This document shows, piece by piece, positions 1 through 5,173 of a DNA stretch of 5,588 nt. This stretch comes from Modestobacter sp. (GTDB lineage: Bacteria > Actinomycetota > Actinomycetes > Mycobacteriales > Geodermatophilaceae): NCBI GenBank assembly GCA_025966175.1, contig JAOPVN010000437.1, positions 1-5,588 of the forward strand. The letters are read 5' to 3'. Each line of letters starts with the position of its first letter. Position 1 is the first letter of the stretch. The notes beneath the pieces are model-generated. The model was not told the DNA's origin, did not search any database, and was given only the letters and a program-made list of their open reading frames with translations. A program made the translations under genes and the position numbers.

Positions 1-238
1 TGCGGGTGCCGGCGAAGTACTCACCGAGCTGGGTGGCCGCCTCGTCGAGGATCGTGTCGTCGCGCGAGCCGAGGGCCGCGGGGCCGGGACGACCACGGTG
101 GTGGGCGAAGTACACCCCGGCCAACGCGTCTGCCTCGGCCACCAGAGTGAGCTCGCCCAGCGGGGACTCGATCACCCGGTGAAGGCGAGTGCCGTTCATC
201 GACGGGATGGCCGGACCGGTGGTGGTCAGTGTGTTCAT
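1..238 (-). CDS. ogt: Methylated-DNA--protein-cysteine S-methyltransferase (Ogt/MGMT), N-terminal part, cut by window edge
   Basis: This is the first 79 residues of a DNA repair protein that moves the alkyl group from O6-alkylguanine (and O4-alkylthymine) to its own cysteine in a single-use reaction in the cytoplasm. The visible part corresponds to the N-terminal ribonuclease-like domain: the HRVIESPLGELTLVAEAD stretch (residues 20-37) and the helix ending in GEYFAGTR (72-79) are typical of Ogt. The catalytic PCHR motif would lie beyond the left edge, so activity cannot be judged. The start is uncertain: ATG at 238 gives the longest form, and a second in-frame ATG at 199 (residue 14) sits just before the conserved domain. 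Neither has a clear Shine-Dalgarno site. The gene is divergent from the hydroxyquinol operon. Family assignment is by recognition of the domain and is fairly secure. Confidence 0.85.
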   Translation of the reverse strand, partial: MNTLTTTGPAIPSMNGTRLHRVIESPLGELTLVAEADALAGVYFAHHRGRPGPAALGSRDDTILDEAATQLGEYFAGTR

Positions 239-691
239 GTGTTGTGAACGCGGCGCAGCCGTCTTCCGTGAGGTCCGGCAGCGCATCTCACCGGGGCCGG
301 GTCCCGTTCGACATGGCGCACGAGCGCTCGCAACTGCGCGGACAACGCTCACCAGCCCGGAGCCCATGACGGCGGCGACGACGTCTCGTCTCTGGTGTCA
401 CAAGCGGGACATCCGGCGACCGACCGTGGCGACTGGATGATCGCCGACGCGGCTGGGCTGTCGTGCGTCGGCACGGGGATCAACACCCACGTGCAATCGC
501 GTCGACTGAGGGCCGCGCGGGCTGATCGACCGGCGTGGTCTGGGCGAGCCCAGCGGCAGGCGGGCTCGCCGGCCCGGCAGGGCTTGATCAACGACCTAGG
601 CTGGGCGACGCACGTCACAGTCAGCGCGGCCCGAGGAACGGTGCGTGTGTCGAGTGGACCAGGACATGGGGACGGCTGCGAGCGCGCCGTC
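239..691. other. Divergent spacer of about 450 bp with no supportable gene
   Basis: No frame here shows the strong third-position G/C bias of the neighbouring genes. The dioxygenase frame stays open upstream to 395, but the translated extension (99 residues) does not resemble an intradiol dioxygenase. Visible structure: a 10-bp palindrome CGAGCGCTCG at 321-330, a small inverted repeat GACGA/TCGTC at 377-390, CACGTG at 488-493, a 9-bp inverted repeat at 543-570, TTGATCAA at 584-591 and CCTAGG at 595-600. A weak -10-like TAGGCT at 597-602 has only a poor -35 (CCGGCA at 574-579). The promoters of ogt and of the catabolic operon must lie here unless they lie inside the genes. No regulator gene is present. 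Confidence 0.6.
543..570. repeat. Perfect 9-bp inverted repeat, candidate operator or hairpin
   Basis: GGCGAGCCC at 543-551 is matched exactly by its reverse complement GGGCTCGCC at 562-570, with a 10-nt spacer. The arm centres are 19 bp apart, close to two helical turns, which suits a dimeric regulator. The repeat lies about 120 bp upstream of the dioxygenase start. No T-tract follows, so a classical terminator is less likely. In such GC-rich DNA a chance repeat cannot be excluded. Confidence 0.35.
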
Positions 692-1576
692 ATGAGCGGC
701 GAGCTGTTCAGCGAGGAGCGGTCGGCCGAGGTCGTCGCGGCGAGCTTCGCGGGGACGCCGAATCCCCGGCTCACGCAGGTGATGACGTCGCTCGTGCAGC
801 ACCTGCACGCCTTCGTCAAGGACGTCGAGCTGACCGAGGAGGAGTGGGGCGTCGCCATCGACTTCCTCACCCGCACCGGGCAGATGAGCAACGAGGTGCG
901 GCAGGAGTTCATCCTGCTGTCCGACGTCCTCGGCGTCTCGATGCTGGTCGAGACGATCAACCACCGGACCGGCGGCCAGTCGACCGAGTCGACGGTGCTC
1001 GGCCCCTTCCACATGGTCGAGTCCCCGCCACGGGCGCTCGGCGACGACATCGCGCTCGACGGCAAGGGCGACCGGTGCCTGGTCAGCGGTCAGGTGACCG
1101 GCCCGGACGGCGAGCCGCTGGCCGGTGCGTCGGTGGACGTCTGGCAGGCCAACGAGGACGGCTTCTACGACGTCCAGCAGCCGGGTGTGCAGCCGGAGAG
1201 CAACCTGCGCGGGCTGTTCACCACCGACGACGAGGGTCGGTTCTGGTTCCGCTCGATCGTGCCGAAGTACTACCCGATCCCCGACGACGGTCCGGTCGGG
1301 GAGCTGCTGGCGGCCACCGCGCGGCACCCCAACCGCCCGGCGCACCTGCACTTCATCGTCACCGCCCCGGGGTACCGGCCGGTCACCACGCACGTCTTCG
1401 TCGAGGACAGCCCCTACTTGGACTCCGACGCCGTCTTCGGGGTGAAGGACAGCCTGGTCCGGGCGGTGCCCGAGGTCGACGACCCGGCGCGGGCGGCGGA
1501 GGTCGGCCTGCCGAACCCGTTCCGGACGCTCACCTTCGACCTGACCCTGCTGCGGGGAGGACAGACGGCGTCATGA
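692..1576 (+). CDS. Hydroxyquinol 1,2-dioxygenase (intradiol ring-cleavage dioxygenase)
   Basis: This 294-residue cytoplasmic non-haem Fe(III) enzyme is expected to cleave hydroxyquinol (1,2,4-trihydroxybenzene) between its two adjacent hydroxyls to give maleylacetate. Residues about 28-88 form the helical dioxygenase N-terminal (dimerisation) domain, and residues about 100-285 the beta-sandwich catalytic domain. The four expected iron ligands are present: Tyr159 (DGFYD), Tyr194 (KYYPIP), His218 and His220 (RPAHLHF); the Tyr194-His218-His220 spacing matches catechol dioxygenases. Length fits the family. ATG 692 was chosen because MSGELFSEERSAEVV matches the usual N-terminus; the frame is open further upstream but that part looks non-coding. 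No good Shine-Dalgarno site precedes it. Hydroxyquinol is preferred over catechol or chlorocatechol because maleylacetate reductase overlaps it and no cycloisomerase or dienelactone hydrolase is present. Names used elsewhere include ChqB and GraB. Confidence 0.88.
   Translation: MSGELFSEERSAEVVAASFAGTPNPRLTQVMTSLVQHLHAFVKDVELTEEEWGVAIDFLTRTGQMSNEVRQEFILLSDVLGVSMLVETINHRTGGQSTESTVLGPFHMVESPPRALGDDIALDGKGDRCLVSGQVTGPDGEPLAGASVDVWQANEDGFYDVQQPGVQPESNLRGLFTTDDEGRFWFRSIVPKYYPIPDDGPVGELLAATARHPNRPAHLHFIVTAPGYRPVTTHVFVEDSPYLDSDAVFGVKDSLVRAVPEVDDPARAAEVGLPNPFRTLTFDLTLLRGGQTAS
1554..1560 (+). promoter_or_regulatory. Ribosome binding site for maleylacetate reductase
   Basis: GGGGAGG lies inside the 3' end of the dioxygenase gene, 12 nt before ATG 1573. 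The spacing is longer than ideal, and translational coupling through the ATGA stop/start overlap may help. It supports ATG 1573 as the start rather than any codon further upstream in the same open frame. Confidence 0.5.
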
Positions 1577-2649
1577 CCAGGTCGTTCACCTACCAGGCGC
1601 TGCCGATGCGGGTGGTCTTCGGCGCGGGCGCGCTCGCGAAGCTGCCCGACGAGGTGGCTGCCCTCGGGCTCGGCCGGGTCCTGGTGCTGTGTTCGCCCGA
1701 ACAGGAGGAGACCGGTCAGCGGGTCGCCGCCGCACTGGGGGAGCGGTCCGCCGGCGTGCTCGCCGAGGCGCGGATGCACGTGCCGATCGAGGTGGCCCGG
1801 CGGGCCCGCGAGCTGGCCGCCGAGCTCGGCGCCGACGGCTGCGTGGCGGTGGGCGGCGGATCCGCGGTGGGCCTGGGCAAGGCGATCGCCCTGGAGCACG
1901 GGCTGCCGGTCATCGCCGTCCCCACCACGTACGCCGGCTCGGAGATGACCCCGGTCTGGGGGCTGACCGAGGGCGGGCAGAAGCGCACCGGCCGGGACGT
2001 CCGCGTCCTGCCCCGGAGCGTGCTCTACGACCCCGAGCTCACCGTGACCCTGCCGCCGGGGCTGTCGGCCACCAGCGGGATGAACGCCATCGCACACGCC
2101 GTCGAGGGCCTCTACGCCCCCGACGCGACGCCGATCGTCTCGCTCATGGCCGAGGAGGGCACCCGGGCGCTGGCCGCCGCGCTGCCCCGGGTGGTCACCG
2201 ACGGCAGCGACCTCGAGGCGCGGGCGGAGGCACAGTACGGCGCCTGGCTGTGCGGCGCGGTGCTCGCCGCCACGACCATGTCGCTGCACCACAAGCTCTG
2301 CCACACCCTCGGTGGCACGCTGGACCTGCCGCACGCGCAGACGCACACCGTCGTCCTGCCGCACGCGCTGGGCTTCAACCAGCCGGCCGCACCGCAGGCC
2401 GTCGCTGCGCTGTCCCGCGCGCTGGGCGGGGTGGCCGACCCGGCACGGGAGCTGTGGGAACTCGCCGGCCGGTGGGGTGCTCCGCGGTCGCTGGCCGAGC
2501 TGGGCATGGCCGAGGCGGACATCCCGCGCATCGCCGAGCTCGCCGTCGCCAGTCCCTACGCCAATCCGCGGCCGGTGAGCCGTGAGGCGGTCGAGTCGTT
2601 GCTGCGGGCCGCCTGGGCGGGGGAGCCGCCGAGCCCGCTCCGGAACTGA
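1573..2649 (+). CDS. Maleylacetate reductase (iron-containing alcohol dehydrogenase family)
   Basis: This 358-residue cytoplasmic enzyme reduces maleylacetate to 3-oxoadipate with NAD(P)H, the step after hydroxyquinol ring cleavage. The N-terminal nucleotide-binding half shows GGGSAVGLGKA (residues 94-104) and PTTYAGSEMTP (117-127). The C-terminal helical half carries SGMNAIAHAVEGLY (168-181), HHKLCHTLGG (239-248) and LPHAQTHTVVLPHA (252-265), all typical of maleylacetate reductases. Where Fe-alcohol dehydrogenases have a metal-binding Asp (GMDA), this protein has Asn171, as maleylacetate reductases usually do, which fits their lack of need for bound iron. Length is normal for the family. The start overlaps the dioxygenase stop as ATGA, implying one transcript and coupled translation. 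The same frame is open back to 535, but that upstream translation is a shadow of the dioxygenase. Names used elsewhere include GraC, TftE and MacA. Confidence 0.92.
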   Translation: MTRSFTYQALPMRVVFGAGALAKLPDEVAALGLGRVLVLCSPEQEETGQRVAAALGERSAGVLAEARMHVPIEVARRARELAAELGADGCVAVGGGSAVGLGKAIALEHGLPVIAVPTTYAGSEMTPVWGLTEGGQKRTGRDVRVLPRSVLYDPELTVTLPPGLSATSGMNAIAHAVEGLYAPDATPIVSLMAEEGTRALAAALPRVVTDGSDLEARAEAQYGAWLCGAVLAATTMSLHHKLCHTLGGTLDLPHAQTHTVVLPHALGFNQPAAPQAVAALSRALGGVADPARELWELAGRWGAPRSLAELGMAEADIPRIAELAVASPYANPRPVSREAVESLLRAAWAGEPPSPLRN

Positions 2650-2653
2650 GCGG

Positions 2654-2860
2654 TCAGCGCAGCGTGTCGCCGGCGACGTCGTCGACGATCGCCCGGAACG
2701 TGCTGGTGTCGACCTCGTTGTCGACGGTCACCCGGACGATGTCGGTGACCTGCTGCCGGGACGTCGTCCGGGCAGCACTCACCCGGGAGGCGGCGATGAG
2801 CTTCAGCTGGTGCAGTCGGGCCGCCGAGCCAGGGACCGGGGGAAGTCGGTTCTCACGCAT
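2654..2860 (-). CDS. Small 68-residue protein of unknown function
   Basis: I do not recognise this protein. The codons from about residue 12 onward nearly all end in G or C, as in the confident genes, so the frame looks genuinely coding. The N-terminal half is basic (Arg2, Arg5, Arg15, Lys20, Arg26, Arg31, Arg35), and the C-terminal half is acidic (Asp40, Asp47, Glu49, Asp51, Asp60, Asp61, Asp65). There is no signal peptide, membrane segment or cysteine, so it is probably a small cytoplasmic protein. ATG 2860 was chosen because a -35/-10 pair ends exactly 6 nt before it, suggesting a leaderless message; no Shine-Dalgarno site is present. An in-frame ATG at 2908 would give 84 residues but would place that promoter inside the gene. 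It ends 4 bp from the convergent maleylacetate reductase stop and lies downstream of, and on the same strand as, the secreted barrel protein. Confidence 0.68.
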   Translation of the reverse strand: MRENRLPPVPGSAARLHQLKLIAASRVSAARTTSRQQVTDIVRVTVDNEVDTSTFRAIVDDVAGDTLR

Positions 2861-2866
2861 GGACGA

Positions 2867-2895
2867 ACGGTAGGCAGATCGTCCAGGGATGTCGG
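2867..2895 (-). promoter_or_regulatory. Candidate promoter giving a leaderless transcript of the 68-residue protein
   Basis: On the minus strand, CCGACA (2890-2895) is separated by exactly 17 bp from TACCGT (2867-2872). Six bases then lead to the ATG at 2860, so transcription would begin at the A of the start codon. The -10 fits TANNNT, and the -35 matches TTGACA at four of six positions. This geometry is common for leaderless actinobacterial genes. It is inferred from sequence only. Confidence 0.5.
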
Positions 2896-2908
2896 GCACG
2901 TCGGACAC
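2891..2908. repeat. Tandem 9-bp imperfect repeat at the -35 region, with an adjoining palindrome
   Basis: GTCGGGCAC (2891-2899) is followed directly by GTCGGACAC (2900-2908), identical at eight of nine positions. The second copy runs into a short palindrome GACAC-C-GTGTC (2904-2914). The first copy covers most of the candidate -35 element of the 68-residue gene, so a protein bound here could control that promoter. The repeat is short and could be chance. Confidence 0.35.
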
Positions 2909-2947
2909 CGTGTCGCGCCAGCACCGCCCCGTGGGTCACACGAGTGG

Positions 2948-3439
2948 TCAGTCGTCGCTGTCCAGGTGCAGGGAGAGCGTCCCCGTCCCGTCCCCGTTCT
3001 CCACCAGGACGCCGTCACCGGCGGCCGCCCGGTAGCGCCCCGACCCTCCGGTGACGGCCAGCACCTTGCGTGGCTGTGGAGCGTTCTCCAGGGCGAACGC
3101 GATCGTCCCGCCGTCGTCCAGGGTGATCACCGCGGTGCAGGAGGACAGACCGTCGGCGTCCACCTGGACGCAGCTGCCCACCTCGTGCCCGGCCTCGGTG
3201 CCGTCGACCAGCAGGACGTCGTGGAACACGGTGAGGTCCGCCGCGGACGGGCCCGGCTCCCCCAGGTCGGTGTAGTTGAACGGGCTCAACTGGACGTCGA
3301 ACGCCAAGACGGTGTCGTGCTCATCGTGGGGGTGGCCGCCCGAACTGGTCGGACTGGCACTGGCCAGCGACCCCTGGAGCAGGACCACGGGGGCGGCCAG
3401 GGCCATCCCCACTGTCGGGACGCACCCGCGCTTGGTCAT
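2948..3439 (-). CDS. Secreted allene oxide cyclase barrel-like (dirigent-like) protein
   Basis: This 163-residue protein starts with a signal peptide: Lys3/Arg4, a hydrophobic core at about residues 7-24, and small residues LASASP (25-30) as the likely cleavage region. Cys6 is too early to be a lipobox cysteine. The mature part has a histidine/acidic linker (GGHPHDEHD, 34-42), then a run of predicted beta strands. The pattern of a DxxxFHDVLLVDGTEAG strand-turn (69-84), Cys90, Cys101, and AVTGGSGRYRAAAGDG (128-143) is that of bacterial proteins with the allene oxide cyclase-like eight-stranded barrel. Cys90 and Cys101 may form a disulfide outside the cell. No catalytic function is established for these bacterial relatives, and plant cyclase activity should not be assumed. 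ATG 3439 is fixed by AAGGAG 7 nt upstream; the frame opens earlier, to 3514, but without such support. Family call is by pattern recognition. Confidence 0.75.
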   Translation of the reverse strand: MTKRGCVPTVGMALAAPVVLLQGSLASASPTSSGGHPHDEHDTVLAFDVQLSPFNYTDLGEPGPSAADLTVFHDVLLVDGTEAGHEVGSCVQVDADGLSSCTAVITLDDGGTIAFALENAPQPRKVLAVTGGSGRYRAAAGDGVLVENGDGTGTLSLHLDSDD

Positions 3440-3446
3440 TCGTCGA

Positions 3447-3452
3447 CTCCTT
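3447..3452 (-). promoter_or_regulatory. Strong Shine-Dalgarno site of the secreted barrel protein
   Basis: AAGGAG on the minus strand lies 7 nt before ATG 3439, the best ribosome binding site in the window. It decides the start over the in-frame upstream codon at 3514 and leaves the signal peptide at the N-terminus. A small GC hairpin (GCGGG/CCCGC, 3455-3468) lies just upstream of it in the presumed leader. Confidence 0.8.
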
Positions 3453-3485
3453 CGGCGGGGTCCCCCGCACAGCGGGCCCACAGGC

Positions 3486-3514
3486 AACCTGGCCCCGCCG
3501 GAGCAGCCGGTCAA
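3486..3514 (-). promoter_or_regulatory. Candidate housekeeping-type promoter of the secreted barrel protein
   Basis: On the minus strand TTGACC (3509-3514) lies 17 bp from CAGGTT (3486-3491). The -35 matches five of six consensus bases; the -10 keeps the key A at its second and T at its sixth position but starts with C. Transcription would begin near 3479, leaving a leader of about 40 nt that contains the Shine-Dalgarno site. Confidence 0.38.
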
Positions 3515-3600
3515 GCTTCCCTCGCCGTCCGCGCGATCCAGCTACGGACGGGCCGCCGGGCCTGGACAGCGGGTGAGCGCCGAGTGACGGACGGGCGGGC

Positions 3601-3816
3601 ACGACGACGGCGTCCGGGACCGTCGACTCGCTGCTGACCGACGGCGGCGTGCTGAAGAGCAGCACCGTGATCACGTACGTGCCGGAGCGCCCGGTGCCGG
3701 GGCTGCGCCCCGGCGACCGCATCCAGCCCACGGTCGAGCAGGTCCAGCGCCTCGCCGCGGCCTCCTTCGCCGAGCTGGAGTCCCGGTTCGTGGAGGAACC
3801 GGCCGCCTGGACCGCA
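3601..3816 (+). pseudogene. Coding-like fragment without credible start or stop, probable gene remnant
   Basis: For about 72 codons, nearly every third base in this frame is G or C (all but two codons between 3631 and 3816), as in real genes here. The translation is protein-like, with YVPERPVPGLRPGDR followed by a probable helix EQVQRLAAASFAELESRF. The frame is closed by TGA at 3574-3576 upstream, and there is no ATG; the first GTG is 3649, without a Shine-Dalgarno site. After 3816 the codon bias disappears, although the frame runs on to TGA at 3892-3894. This looks like an internal piece of a larger gene that lost both ends. I do not recognise the family. A short functional gene starting at GTG 3649 is the alternative. 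The minus-strand reading of the same bases is less protein-like. Confidence 0.45.
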
Positions 3817-3890
3817 GGCCGACCCGGCCGGATCGGTTGTGCGACACGGATTCAGGCGTGCCGATGGCAGCCGCAGGGCATACAGCGCCC

Positions 3891-5087
3891 GTGACCTCAC
3901 CAAGCACCCGCAGGCCCCAGCCCCCGGTGCCCACGCGGACCATCCTCGCCACCATCGGCCTGCTGCTGGCCACCGCCCTGCTGCTCTACATCGTCATGCA
4001 GACGCGGCAGGTCCTCACCTGGTGCGTGGTCGGCGCCTTCTTCGCGGTCGCCCTCGCCCCCGTGGTCGGATGGGTGCAGCGGAAGGTGTTCCGCGGCAAA
4101 CGGCGGTCGCTGGCGACCCTGGTCGTCTTCGTGGTGGCGTTCATCCTGCTGGGGGCCCTCATCACGGCTTTCGTCGTACCGCTGGCGCAGGAGGGCACGA
4201 AGGTCGCCGGCCAGCTGCCCGGGCTGATCGCCGACGCCCGCGCCGGACGCGGCCCGATCGGTGACCTCCTCCAGCGGACCCACGCGCTCCAGTGGGTACA
4301 GGACAACCAGGACCGGATCAGTTCCTTCGCCAAGGGGCTCACCACCCCCGCCGCCGGCGTGCTCGGCGGCATCGCCAGCGGCGTCACCGGCACGGTCACC
4401 GTGATCGTGCTGGCCTACCTGATGGTCCTGGAGGGGCCCAAGGTCGTCGACGGCACCATCAACCTCTTCACCCCGGCCACCGGGTCGCGGATCCGCCGGG
4501 TGGCGGGCGACTGCGCGCGGTCGGTCACCGGCTATCTGTCGGGCAACCTGCTGATCAGCTTCATCTGCGCCGTGCTCACCTACGCCGTCCTGAAGATCTC
4601 CGGCGTCCCGTTCGCGGGTCTGATCGCGCTGTTCGTCGGCATCGCCGATCTGATCCCGCTGGTCGGCGCGACGATCGGCGGGATCGTCGCGGTGCTCGCC
4701 GGCTTCCTCCACTCGGTGCCCGCGGGGATCGCCGTCCTGGTGTTCTTCGTGGTCTACCAGCAGCTGGAGAACCACCTGCTGCAGCCGCTGGTGTTCGCCC
4801 GCACGGTCAAGGTCAACCCGCTGACGGTCATCATCGCGATCCTGATCGGCGTCGAGCTCGTCGGCATCCTCGGCGCGCTGCTGGCCATCCCGGTCGCCAG
4901 CATCATCCAGGTCGTCCTCCGCGACATCTGGGACCACCGCCGGGGTCAGCTCAAGGACGAGCCCACGGTCGGGGAGGACCCGCGTCTCGCGCACACCCTG
5001 CACGAACCCGGGGACGGCGCGCCGGCCGGTGACCTCACGTCGTCGGTCACGGGCGCGTCGGCGACCGGTGCGCCCACGCGCGGCTGA
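3891..5087 (+). CDS. AI-2E/PerM (UPF0118) family multi-pass membrane transporter
   Basis: This 398-residue inner-membrane protein belongs to the family that includes E. coli TqsA (autoinducer-2 export) and PerM; some relatives act as Na+/H+ antiporters, so the substrate cannot be named here. Hydrophobic segments lie at about residues 17-36, 41-60, 75-97, 158-182, 217-235, 240-271, 276-290 and 311-343. The soluble stretch at about 98-157 between the third and fourth segments is typical. Signatures include GIADLIPLVGATIGG (250-264) and YQQLENHLLQPLVFARTVKV (289-308). The polar C-terminal tail (about 345-398) is probably cytoplasmic and disordered. The start is uncertain: GTG 3891 is preferred because upstream codons lose the G/C third-base bias. 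ATG 3864 (nine residues longer) and TTG 3837 are possible; none has a good Shine-Dalgarno site. It appears to be a single-gene unit closed by the hairpin just after its stop. Confidence 0.88.
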   Translation: MTSPSTRRPQPPVPTRTILATIGLLLATALLLYIVMQTRQVLTWCVVGAFFAVALAPVVGWVQRKVFRGKRRSLATLVVFVVAFILLGALITAFVVPLAQEGTKVAGQLPGLIADARAGRGPIGDLLQRTHALQWVQDNQDRISSFAKGLTTPAAGVLGGIASGVTGTVTVIVLAYLMVLEGPKVVDGTINLFTPATGSRIRRVAGDCARSVTGYLSGNLLISFICAVLTYAVLKISGVPFAGLIALFVGIADLIPLVGATIGGIVAVLAGFLHSVPAGIAVLVFFVVYQQLENHLLQPLVFARTVKVNPLTVIIAILIGVELVGILGALLAIPVASIIQVVLRDIWDHRRGQLKDEPTVGEDPRLAHTLHEPGDGAPAGDLTSSVTGASATGAPTRG

Positions 5088-5095
5088 GTCGCTCT

Positions 5096-5144
5096 CACGG
5101 CGCCCGCTTCAGGCCGGGACCCCGGCCGGACGGCGGGCGCCGTG
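5096..5144. terminator. Bidirectional hairpin between convergent genes
   Basis: CACGGCGCCCGC (5096-5107) pairs perfectly with GCGGGCGCCGTG (5133-5144). An inner GGCCGG (5112-5117) pairs with CCGGCC (5122-5127), giving a very stable two-part stem. It begins 8 nt after the transporter stop and ends 29 nt from the prfC stop, so it can serve both transcripts. There is no T-tract on either side, which is common for terminators in high-GC actinobacteria. Confidence 0.75.
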
Positions 5145-5173
5145 CCGGGCCAGCCAGAGCCGGAGTTCGGCGG

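Noticed and set aside
189..440. Plus-strand open frame of 83 codons over the start of ogt and the spacer
   Set aside because: Partly antisense to ogt, no codon bias and no recognisable protein.
574..602. Possible promoter CCGGCA-17-TAGGCT for the hydroxyquinol operon
   Set aside because: The -35 matches only three of six bases and the -10 is weak; not strong enough to list as a feature.
395..691. Upstream extension of the dioxygenase frame by 99 residues
   Set aside because: The translation lacks the third-base G/C bias and any intradiol dioxygenase similarity; the family N-terminus matches ATG 692.
349..1065. Minus-strand open frame of 238 codons
   Set aside because: It lies antisense to the dioxygenase, is rich in Ser/Arg/Pro and shows no recognisable domain; long chance frames are common at this GC content.
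535..1572. Apparent 346-residue extension that would fuse upstream sequence to maleylacetate reductase
   Set aside because: It is an Arg/Gly/Ala-rich shadow of the dioxygenase in another frame; maleylacetate reductase has its own ATG at 1573 and normal length from there.
1414..2364. Minus-strand open frame of 316 codons opposite maleylacetate reductase
   Set aside because: Arg/Gly/His-rich antisense shadow with no domain; the plus strand encodes a clear enzyme.
2582..3637. Plus-strand open frame of 351 codons across the small gene and the barrel protein
   Set aside because: It is antisense to two better-supported minus-strand genes, very rich in Arg/Gly/Pro, and has no ribosome site or family similarity.
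3897..5003. Minus-strand open frame of 368 codons opposite the transporter
   Set aside because: Its Asp/Gln/Arg/Gly-rich repetitive composition is the antisense reading of hydrophobic transporter codons.
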